Source of the DNA: Clostridia bacterium
GTDB taxonomy: Bacteria; Bacillota; Clostridia; Oscillospirales; Acutalibacteraceae
Length of the DNA: 47,463 bases
Direction: 5' to 3'
NCBI GenBank assembly: GCA_017432485.1
Contig: JAFRJB010000075.1
Span: 1-47,463 of the forward strand
The notes below the pieces were generated by a model. That model was not told where the DNA came from. It did no database searches and was given only the letters and a program-made list of their open reading frames with translations. A program made the translations under genes and the position numbers. Position 1 is the first letter of the stretch. The number at the start of each line of letters is the position of its first letter. Below are positions 1-8,400 of this stretch, one piece after another.

Positions 1-89
1 ATCTATGTTGAAAACCATGCTCCATTTTTGGGGTAAGGGGAAGTTATATCCTCAATTTTCAAAAATTTAAATTTCATCAAAAAAACGAA

Positions 90-141
90 GGCTGTGAAGC
101 CACGCAATTAAAAACTATTGCGTTTTTTCACAGCCCCTTTT
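90..141. terminator. Bidirectional-looking terminator hairpin
   Basis: An outer stem (90-97 with 128-135) encloses an inner stem (103-108 with 117-122). T-runs flank both sides, and the leftward strand has the stronger U tail. It probably ends a gene outside the window and insulates the promoter that follows. Confidence 0.7.
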
Positions 142-147
142 GCTTTC

Positions 148-176
148 TTGCAACTCGGCAGCAGATGCGGTATAAT
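148..176 (+). promoter_or_regulatory. Sigma-A-type promoter of the two-component operon
   Basis: TTGCAA at 148-153 and TATAAT at 171-176 are separated by 17 bases. Transcription would start near 183, about 20 bases before the GAGGGA ribosome site and the ATG at 205. This placement rules out a more upstream start codon for the first gene. Confidence 0.8.
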
Positions 177-204
177 AATACAAATTTACTTAAAGAGGGA
201 AGTT

Positions 205-1725
205 ATGTCAATTCAGTGGCGCAACAGAATAACGGTTATCGTGTTTTTAGCGGCCTTTTTTGTGCTCGGCCCCATTGCCAATGTCACTTGGAATGAGCCG
301 CTGAGCTTTACCGGCACGATGGTGTTCTCTGCCCTTTTTATCATGTGGAGTGTCAGTATCCGCTCGCGCGTGATTCGGGTAAGGGAGCGCCGCTACTTTA
401 CGCTGCTTGGCGGGTTTATGGTGCTGTGGATGGTGGAAAGAGCGGTAAAATTCTCCTTTTTTTTGCAAAACGAGTGGCTCGAGCGCCAGCTGTGGTACGC
501 CTACTATATCCCGATTTTACTCATGCCGCTCATCAGCCTGATGATTGCAATGAGCATCGGCAAAACCGATGCCGAAAAGCTCAATCCCAAACTCAAATGG
601 CTCTATGTTCCGGATATTCTTTTGATTGCGCTGTTTTTGACTAATGACCGCCACCAGCTCGCGTTTCGCTTTGCGCCGGGCTTTGAAAATTGGATTGATG
701 ATTATTCTCACGGCATTTTATATTACCTTGCGATTGCGTGGATTGTCGGCTTAATGCTCGCTACGCTCATTCGCATTGTGCGCTTTTCAAGTATCAATGC
801 CAGTGGGAAGCGCGGCATCATTCCGCTGGCGGTGATTATTATTTCTCTCATCGTTGTCGGGGTGTATAATCTCACCGATTTTCGCCACACAAGAATGCTC
901 AATGTCCCCGAGTTATTTTGCTTTTGCATCGCGGCATTTTGGGAAGCGTGCCTGAAAACGGGACTCATTCCCTCCAACACCGGCTATGACCTATTGTTTA
1001 AGCATTCGCACCTGGCGGCAAAAATAACGGACAATGCGGGAACGGTTGTCTACGAAGCCGCCGCGCATCAGCAGGAGGGCGCCTATTATATTGAGCACAA
1101 AAACCCCATTTCCGGCGGTGAGGTCGTTTGGCTGGAAGATGTTACGCTTATCAAGCAGCAAAAAGAAGAACTGGAGCAGGCAAACCTGCGCCTTTCGCGG
1201 CGCGCGGAACTGCAGGAAAAGGAAAATGCGCTCAAAGAGGAGCACACCCGCCTTGCCGAACAGCGCAGAATTTACGACCGCTTAAATGCTTCGCTGGCGC
1301 CGCAGACACAGCATATTCGCTTTCTGGTTTCGCAGGCGGAAGAAAATGAGCAAATCCGCCAAAGCAATATGCTGTGGGTCTGTGTCATCGGCGCCTATAT
1401 CAAGCGTAAAACCAACCTGATGCTCTTGGCGGAAAAGCAGGAAACCATCCCGCTTTCCGAACTGCACCTTGCCTATCAAGAGAGCTTAAGCTACCTTGCG
1501 AAAGCAGGTGTAGCTTGCGAAATCGGTGCGGTGCCGGAGGCTGCAGTGCCTGCGGGCATGCTGTTGTATGCTTACGATGAGCTGGAAACGCTTATCGAGC
1601 GCAAAATGCCCGCTATTCGGTCGGTTAAGATTGCAATCAGCCAAAAAGAAAGCGGCATTTTATTTGATATGCACGTGGATGAAACACCGCTCACCTTTGT
1701 CATTGATAAGGGGGTGAAGGCGTGA
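205..1725 (+). CDS. Membrane sensor protein with degenerate kinase features, two-component operon
   Basis: The 506-aa product begins at the ATG preceded by GAGGGA; an in-frame ATG at 118 lies upstream of the promoter and is rejected. The first ~270 residues hold about seven hydrophobic segments, like the 7TM sensor region of some Clostridial histidine kinases. A short soluble stretch and a long charged coiled coil (about residues 315-390) follow. The C-terminus resembles a kinase dimerisation/ATPase region, but I see no convincing phosphoacceptor His, N-box or Gly-rich ATP lid. It is therefore probably a sensory or scaffold partner of the next gene, which has these motifs and overlaps it by four bases (GTGA). 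The role is inferred from neighbours; the ligand is unknown. Confidence 0.7.
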   Translation: MSIQWRNRITVIVFLAAFFVLGPIANVTWNEPLSFTGTMVFSALFIMWSVSIRSRVIRVRERRYFTLLGGFMVLWMVERAVKFSFFLQNEWLERQLWYAYYIPILLMPLISLMIAMSIGKTDAEKLNPKLKWLYVPDILLIALFLTNDRHQLAFRFAPGFENWIDDYSHGILYYLAIAWIVGLMLATLIRIVRFSSINASGKRGIIPLAVIIISLIVVGVYNLTDFRHTRMLNVPELFCFCIAAFWEACLKTGLIPSNTGYDLLFKHSHLAAKITDNAGTVVYEAAAHQQEGAYYIEHKNPISGGEVVWLEDVTLIKQQKEELEQANLRLSRRAELQEKENALKEEHTRLAEQRRIYDRLNASLAPQTQHIRFLVSQAEENEQIRQSNMLWVCVIGAYIKRKTNLMLLAEKQETIPLSELHLAYQESLSYLAKAGVACEIGAVPEAAVPAGMLLYAYDELETLIERKMPAIRSVKIAISQKESGILFDMHVDETPLTFVIDKGVKA

Positions 1726-2951
1726 ATACCATATTTTACAATCCCGCTGTGAGAGGGCTGCTGTCGCTGTGGTTACTGTTTATCTGCCTTGCGCTGGTGT
1801 GGGCGCTCATGCGCCTGTGGCAGCAAAGAAGATTTATTCTGCTGCCGGCAGTGGGGGCGCTGTTTGTCGGCTGTGATATCTATTGGCAATACTTAAACGC
1901 CAGCAGTTTTTATGTGCCCCGATTAGATAACCCGCAAACCTACCTTATCGACTTTGCGCCGATATGGCTGATTGCGCTTATCAATGCGCTATTGAGCGCC
2001 GCTGTCATTCTTCTTAATATCCACATCAGTAAATGGCAAAAAAATCATATTTCCGCCGTTTCCATTAAAGAGAGTTTTGATACCCTGCCTTCGGGCGCTT
2101 GCTTTTATGATGAGAGCGGCAAGGTTTACCTTGTTAACAACGCGATGGATGCCATCACACAATCGCTTGCCGGCAGGCATTTATTTAACGGCGAGCGGCT
2201 GTGGAACATTATTAGGAAAAAAAGCAAACTGCCGCAGGGGGAGAATAAAGCGATTATCGAAACGGATGGGAAGACATACAGTTTTATTCGGTATGAAAAT
2301 ACCATTCATTCGCAAACCCTCTATGAAATCATTGCCGCTGATATTACAGAGGAAGCACAGCGCAACCGCCGCCTGGAAGCGAAAAAAGCGGAGTTGGAGC
2401 GCCTCAATGAACGCCTGGAAGAGTATAACCGCAACCTTGCCGATATTGTGCGCGAGCGTGAAATTTTGCAGAGCAAAGCAAAAATTCACGATGATATGAA
2501 TGTGCTTTTACTTGCAACGGTCAATAATGCAGAGCATATTGATGAAGCCACCATGAAACTGTGGAAAAGCAATATTATTGCGCTGCAAGAGGATACCGAG
2601 CCCTACCGCAAAAATCCGCTCGAAACGCTCGAAAATCTCGCCGACCTGCTCGGCATCACACTGCAGTTTAGCGGCACTTGCCCTGAAGATAATCAAACGG
2701 TTTGCCTGCTCATTGCGGCAGTGAGTGAATGCATGACAAATGCAGTGCGCCACGCGGGCGCCACTACCGTTTTTGTACAGTCGGACAGTAGCGGAGCGGT
2801 CATTACCAACGACGGTCAGCCGCCGCCGGCGCCTGTAAAAAAAGGCGGGGGACTGACCAATCTCTGCCGGCACGCGGCAGAGTTAAATGCGCAGATTTTT
2901 ATCGAAAGTCAGCCGGCATTTCAACTGACCATTCACTACGCAGAGGAATAA
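1722..2951 (+). CDS. Sensor histidine kinase, NarL-partner type, with PAS-like domain
   Basis: This 409-aa kinase starts at GTG inside the stop of the preceding gene, which indicates translational coupling. About three membrane segments occupy residues 8-105. A PAS-like domain (about 112-210) and a coiled coil (about 210-250) follow. The likely phosphoacceptor is His256 in the motif KIHDDMN. The ATPase part shows an N-box with Asn340 (ECMTNAVRH) and a glycine box GGGLTN near the C-terminus. This is the compact arrangement of kinases that phosphorylate NarL/LuxR-type regulators, and such a regulator is the next gene, four bases away. The stimulus is not evident. The preceding degenerate partner may form a heteromeric sensor with it. 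Confidence 0.85.
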   Translation: MNTIFYNPAVRGLLSLWLLFICLALVWALMRLWQQRRFILLPAVGALFVGCDIYWQYLNASSFYVPRLDNPQTYLIDFAPIWLIALINALLSAAVILLNIHISKWQKNHISAVSIKESFDTLPSGACFYDESGKVYLVNNAMDAITQSLAGRHLFNGERLWNIIRKKSKLPQGENKAIIETDGKTYSFIRYENTIHSQTLYEIIAADITEEAQRNRRLEAKKAELERLNERLEEYNRNLADIVREREILQSKAKIHDDMNVLLLATVNNAEHIDEATMKLWKSNIIALQEDTEPYRKNPLETLENLADLLGITLQFSGTCPEDNQTVCLLIAAVSECMTNAVRHAGATTVFVQSDSSGAVITNDGQPPPAPVKKGGGLTNLCRHAAELNAQIFIESQPAFQLTIHYAEE

Positions 2952-2955
2952 AATT

Positions 2956-3573
2956 ATGACAAATGTTTTAATTGTTGAAGATTTGGAAATTGTGCTCGAT
3001 ATGCTCACAAATGCTGTGGGTGCAGCAGAGGGTTATACCGTTGTCGGCACCACGAAAAATGCGTATGTGGCGCAGTCGTTGTGCTCGATGGGGAATGTCG
3101 ACTTGGTGTTAATGGATGTCTGCACCGAGTTTGAAGCCAGCGGCCTGAAAGCCGCAAAGGAGATTAAGCACAGCCACCCCGAAATTAAAATTATCATCAT
3201 CACCTCTATCCCCGAGGCCTCGTGGATTGAAACGGCGCGCGCCATCGGTGTGGAAAGCTTTTGGTACAAAAATGCCTGCAGCGAGCTGCTTGCGATTATG
3301 GACAGAACCATGGAAGGCGAAAGCATTTACCCCGACAACACCCCCGCAGTGAAAATCGGCAATGCCAACAGTTTTGATTTCTCCAAGCGCGAGATTGAGG
3401 TGCTGCGCGAGCTGACCACGGGCGCCACGAATAAAGAGATTGCCGATGCGCTCAACATCAGCGAAGAAACGGTGAAAACCTATATCAAAAACGCACTCAT
3501 CAAAACAGGTTTCCAAAACCGCACCGAGCTTGCCATTCAGGCGCACAAAACCGGCTTTGTGATGAAGTTGTAA
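2956..3573 (+). CDS. Response regulator, NarL/LuxR family
   Basis: The 205-aa protein has a receiver domain with the phosphoacceptor Asp54 (LVLMDVC) and conserved Lys105. A C-terminal LuxR-type helix-turn-helix lies at about residues 138-198, with the typical run ATNKEIADALNISEETVKTY. It is the last gene of the operon and is followed directly by a terminator. As a DNA-binding regulator it is expected to act on nearby or distant promoters once phosphorylated by the upstream kinase. The two secreted-protein genes immediately downstream are natural candidate targets, but no shared operator was identified. Confidence 0.9.
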   Translation: MTNVLIVEDLEIVLDMLTNAVGAAEGYTVVGTTKNAYVAQSLCSMGNVDLVLMDVCTEFEASGLKAAKEIKHSHPEIKIIIITSIPEASWIETARAIGVESFWYKNACSELLAIMDRTMEGESIYPDNTPAVKIGNANSFDFSKREIEVLRELTTGATNKEIADALNISEETVKTYIKNALIKTGFQNRTELAIQAHKTGFVMKL

Positions 3574-3587
3574 GGTCGAAAAAAGGC

Positions 3588-3616
3588 TAACCGCAGCAGT
3601 GCTGCGGTTATTTTTT
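3588..3616 (+). terminator. Intrinsic terminator of the two-component operon
   Basis: A perfect 10-base-pair stem (3588-3597 with 3601-3610) with a 3-base loop is followed by six T residues. Confidence 0.9.
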
Positions 3617-3700
3617 GCCTATTTTCCCTCTTTTGGGGGATATTATTAAAATCCCGATTCATATATAATTTATTTATAAACACAAAGAAAGGATGATTTT

Positions 3701-5290
3701 ATGAAAAAAGTATTCTCGTGCGTGTTGGCGCTTGTGATGGTAATCACAATGATTACCGCCTTGCCGTTTACGGCAAGCGCGGAAACAACCATCGGCTCTG
3801 TCGGTTTCGGTTATCATTTTAAAAATGGGGAAGTGATTAACTTCCAACCGCAGGCAGCAGCGACTTATAAGGTTACACATGTTGAGTGGGAAGCTGTCCA
3901 TGACGGACAACCGTTTAGCAATAACCAAGTTACCGCTAACAAGGCGAATGACTGGAACGGTTATAAGTTAAGTGCCACAGTGACAGCAAACTCCGGTTAT
4001 AAATTTACTAATACGACAGCAATGCTGTTTAACGGCGTGTCGCTTGCATATAAAGCTTCTTTTACCGCCGACAACCAGTACAATGTTTATAATTCGGGCG
4101 GTAAATACTACTTGAGATTTACGGTGACCTTCCGCTATATGGCATTTGCGTTAGAACAATTGACTACCGGGCAAACGAATAAAGCAATCAGTGCTTATAG
4201 CAAGTTTTACATCAAAGATGAAATTATTACATGCAATGATGCCCCGCAATACGATGAAGTGGCGCATTTTAGCCATTGGGACTCCGAGGATGCCGATATC
4301 AAGAATGAATCAGCGATTGGTACCGACATTAAAATGCAGCCCAGACACAACTCTTTAGTGACTGCTTGCTATGAGAAGCACTCCCTGACCACAACGCTCA
4401 CCCAAAAGGCTACTTTTAAAGCAGATGGTAAAAAGTCTGTTTCTTGCAATAAATGTGCGTATGCACAGCCGAAGATTGTCATTCCCAGCGCAAATGTGTT
4501 GGAGCGCGATGACTTTACCGATGGCGGAGCGGTCGGCAAGGTGCTCTATTACAATGGTGAAAATCAGCATATCGGTGTTACGCTTTGGCATTATGATGAG
4601 GACACCGGTGAAACCATCATTCCCTTTGATGATTATGATGTGATTTACCCTGAATCCAGTTACAAGGTCGGCAAGTATACTGCTAAAATCGTGTTGCAGA
4701 ATGACTATGAAGGCGAAGCCACTTATCAATATGAAATTTTCCTGGGCAAACCACAGGTAAAAGCAAAGGCGGGCGTGAATGCCATCACCCTTTCCTGGGC
4801 AAAAGTGCCGGGTGCGAAGCACTATCGCGTTTACGGTTACAACACCAAGACAGGCAAGTATTCTCGCATTGTCAATACCAACAAACTTTCTTACACCAGA
4901 AAGGGCAGAACTGCCGGCACACAGTATGTGTATCTTGTACGCGCTTATTTTATTAATGCAGCGGGCAAAGAAGTGTTAAGTCCCTACACGAAAGCAGACA
5001 ATGTGAGTATCTACACCCTCTGCTCTGCACCGAAAGCAAAGGCTGCCGTTTCCGGAAAAACCGTAACTTTGAAGTGGGCAAAGATTTCCAATGCAAAGTT
5101 TTACAGAGTCTATCAATATAATACGAAGACAAAGCAATACACCACTTTGGTAAAGAGCACCACAAAACTTGATGTTAAACTCACCAAGCAGGCGAAAGGA
5201 ACTCATTATTATCTTGTCAGAGCCTTTAATAAAGGCGGTGCCGGCAGTAACTATTCGACAAAGACTTTGACAAAAGCGGTTGTTAAATAA
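3701..5290 (+). CDS. Secreted protein with two C-terminal FN3-like domains
   Basis: The 529-aa product starts after AAAGGATG and has a signal peptide ending at about residue 27 (FTASAE). The next ~120 residues form a beta-rich domain I do not recognise. At about 228-250 there is one copy of the motif seen repeatedly in the next gene: a His, then ATFKADG, then a CNKC knuckle. Residues ~265-345 look like an Ig-like module. Two fibronectin type III-like repeats close the protein (about 350-440 and 442-529), both with the VTLKWAKIS-like strand and HYYLVRAF signature. No anchor or dockerin is visible, so it is secreted or held non-covalently. A possible -10 (TATAAT, 3664-3669) precedes it without a good -35, which would fit an activator-dependent promoter. 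Function unknown. Confidence 0.8.
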   Translation: MKKVFSCVLALVMVITMITALPFTASAETTIGSVGFGYHFKNGEVINFQPQAAATYKVTHVEWEAVHDGQPFSNNQVTANKANDWNGYKLSATVTANSGYKFTNTTAMLFNGVSLAYKASFTADNQYNVYNSGGKYYLRFTVTFRYMAFALEQLTTGQTNKAISAYSKFYIKDEIITCNDAPQYDEVAHFSHWDSEDADIKNESAIGTDIKMQPRHNSLVTACYEKHSLTTTLTQKATFKADGKKSVSCNKCAYAQPKIVIPSANVLERDDFTDGGAVGKVLYYNGENQHIGVTLWHYDEDTGETIIPFDDYDVIYPESSYKVGKYTAKIVLQNDYEGEATYQYEIFLGKPQVKAKAGVNAITLSWAKVPGAKHYRVYGYNTKTGKYSRIVNTNKLSYTRKGRTAGTQYVYLVRAYFINAAGKEVLSPYTKADNVSIYTLCSAPKAKAAVSGKTVTLKWAKISNAKFYRVYQYNTKTKQYTTLVKSTTKLDVKLTKQAKGTHYYLVRAFNKGGAGSNYSTKTLTKAVVK

Positions 5291-5300
5291 CAATTGATTT

Positions 5301-5352
5301 AAGCCTGATGATTTCGGCAACGGGGCAGATTTCTCGTTGCCGAAAGGCTTTT
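5301..5352 (+). terminator. Intrinsic terminator
   Basis: A strong stem (5312-5322 with 5335-5345) is extended by AAGCC (5301-5305) pairing with GGCTT (5346-5350), followed by TTT. Confidence 0.85.
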
Positions 5353-5405
5353 ATGACAAAAGAGAAAAAACAAGATTTGCTGTAACAGCAAAAAGGAGAG
5401 AATGA

Positions 5406-8400
5406 ATGAAAAAGAGAATAATTTCCCTGTTTTTAACACTCATTATGGTGGTGACCTCCGTTGCATCCGCACCACTGAGCGCCCACGCCGGCCGCGAAGA
5501 CGGTCAAAATTGCTGGGCGTGCGGTCACTTCCACTGGGATGAATATATGTGCGGCATGTGCGGCGCCTGTTCTTCCAGCTGTACGGATGATGACTGCTAC
5601 ATTGCCACCCATTGCAACAACTGCGGTGAATGCATTTTAGGGCAATCCGGCTATTGTGATGATTGTCACTGGGGCGCTTGCTGTGTAGAAGAGGAAGGGC
5701 ATTGCGTGGAATGCGCCGAATGTTTTGTCGGTGATGAAGACGGCAATTTGTGCAAAAGCTGCAGAAAGTGCGACAGCTGTTCCGACGGGCTTTGCAGCAG
5801 CTGCGGGTATTGTATGGAATGCGCGGAGCAGCGCCACATGCACTGCTGGTACTGCTCAAATTGTCGCGAAGATACGGAATTTTGTGATTTCTTTACCGAT
5901 GTGCACTGCGTGGAGTGTCACGAGCAGTGCGAAGAATGCGGAGAATGCGATATTTCCGACGGTATTGAATTGTGCGAGGATTGCGGTCTTTGCCTGACCT
6001 GCTGCCGCGAAAAGGCACAAGAGGAAGGCTGCGACTGCGGCGAATACTGCATTGAAAGTTCCGAATATCTCGACCACATCTGTGATGACTGCGGTGTCTG
6101 CTTTGATGCGGTAGAACAGTGCGAATACTGCGGATTCTGCATGGATTGCTGCCAAAGCAATTCCGAGTGTTCCGACGGCATGTGTGTGGAAGACCCGGAT
6201 TATGATGAGCATTTTTGTGTAGACTGCGGTGATTGTTTTCATGATGTAAAGCAGTGCGAGAGTTGTGAGGACAGCAGCGAAATGCGCTGCGAGGATTGCT
6301 GCGCTGCCGCCGTTGTTGAGCGCGGCTGTGATTGTCACGACGGCAGGTGTATCAATGATGCCGACTTTGAACAGCACATGAAAACCTACCACAACGCGGC
6401 TACTGCCTCTCATACCTCCGCCGTACCGCAAGAGCGCTGGAGCATGAATGAAACCAAGCACTGGAAAGAGTGCAAATATTGCGAAAAAACAACGCACTAC
6501 ACCAATATTGACGACCACAATTTTAATCTGTTAGGCATTTGCTCGCGCTGCGGTTTTGAAAAAGGCAGACCGGCGTGCATTCTCGCACAGCCGAAAAATG
6601 TGATGTGCAAAACCTCCGACCCGGCGGAAGATTACCAAAAGACCAATCAGCATACCATCGGCATTTCCGCCAGAGGCATCGGCAATGTCAGCTACCAATG
6701 GTATTACCACGCTGCGGGGAGCAAGACACCGGTAAAAGCGCAAAACACCGCTTACTGTATCAGCGGCGCGACTTCACCGCTGTTGACTTTCTTTGTGCCC
6801 GAGGACGGCTGCGATAATTCCATGAGATGGTATTGTGTGATTCGAGATTCCAAAGGTAACACCAAAACTTCAACCATGTCTACCGTATACGCCCGCCACA
6901 ACTGGAAGTGGTGCAACCAGCCGACCAAAAAACCGCCGGCAGCGTACATGCACAGCATTACGCTCAAAAACGGCAAAACCTATAAAGATTATTACAGTGA
7001 CGGACATATGAAAGAATGTGTCGGCTGCGGCATTATGAAAAATAAAGGGAAGGTGCAGCCGCACCGCTTCGGTGTTTCACAATACATAGGGCAGGATAAA
7101 AACGGTAAGGATTGGATGAAGCGCGCTTGCCTGGATTGCGGCTATACCAAATATGTGCAAAAGCATACGCACAGTTATTCCGATGAAGCCGGTTCGATTA
7201 TTGAAAGCCAAACCACCAATGCGTACCACACCCTGCGCTGCGTGAAGGACGACTGCGACCATACGGCGCGCGAGCCGCACACTTGGGCGGCACACATTGT
7301 CAGAATGCCCGGCAACCGCAGCGCGCGCAAAGGCGGCGTGGCAATGGATTGCTTCGACTGCGGCTATATGCTCAATCAAATCGACAATGACTGGACAAAG
7401 GACAATTATTTGGTCAACGCCTGCACGGGGGGCACTGTCAATAAATTTGTTATTAATAAAAGTGAGACCTTAATCATTCGACCATTTTTCAATAATCCTT
7501 TGAGAAAGACGCGCCTTGCCGCTGTCGAGGGCAAAAAAATCAGCGGTTGGAGTGTGACGGTTCGCTATGCCACCGCATTTGATGACGACGGATATGCCTG
7601 CGGCGAAAAAACCGAGGATTGCACGGCAAAGCTCTCCGTCAAGAAGAATGCGGCGGGGAATTGGGAAGCGAAGATTACCGGTTCCGTTCCTGCCGGTTCC
7701 TACCTGTATTTTGAACCGATTTACGCCGATTGTACTCATACCGGCGGCACAATGCTTGTCGACCAAAAAGCGCCTGTGTGTGACCAACCCGGTTATACCG
7801 GCGACACGGTTTGTAAAGACTGCGGTAAAACCGTCACCACCGGCGTGCCGATTAACGCAACCGGTACAGAGCATACCGGTACACTGACCAAAATCGACGG
7901 CACGGAAGTGACAGGCTCCTGCACCCAAAGCGGGTTTGAAGGATACTTTACTTGTTCCGCCTGCCATCAAAGGGTGCCCGGTAAAAACCTCGGCTATAAG
8001 CACCCGACACTCATTCGCAAATACGCTCAAGAGCCGACTTGTTATAGCGAGGGCTATAGCGGCGACCTCTATTGCACTGCCTGCGGAAAGCTGGCGCAGC
8101 GCGGCCATGATGTAAAACCGCAGCATGATAACAGCATCGAAAACTATAAAGAGTCCACCTATACGGCAACCGGCTACTCCGGCGATACGGTGTGCCAAAG
8201 CTGCCACTATTTATCAAAACAGGGGCATTCCACGCCGGTGAAGGAGTCGGTGAAACTGACCAGGTTAGATATTACGGTACCGCTGCCCAACAAGGGTGAC
8301 AGCGCTTCCGCCAAACCGCCGTTTGCGGAAAATACCGTTGTTTCCGGCAAGGCAAAAGTCACCCGCTCTATTTGGGCAACGCCGAGCGCGCCGACTACCC

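Noticed and set aside
118..204. Upstream ATG start for the first sensor gene
   Set aside because: It overlaps the terminator and lies before the promoter at 148-176. The ATG at 205 has a GAGGGA ribosome site.
5856..6518. Open frame antisense to the Cys-rich region
   Set aside because: It is produced by the biased codons of the CxxC repeats. No ribosome site or domain is seen.
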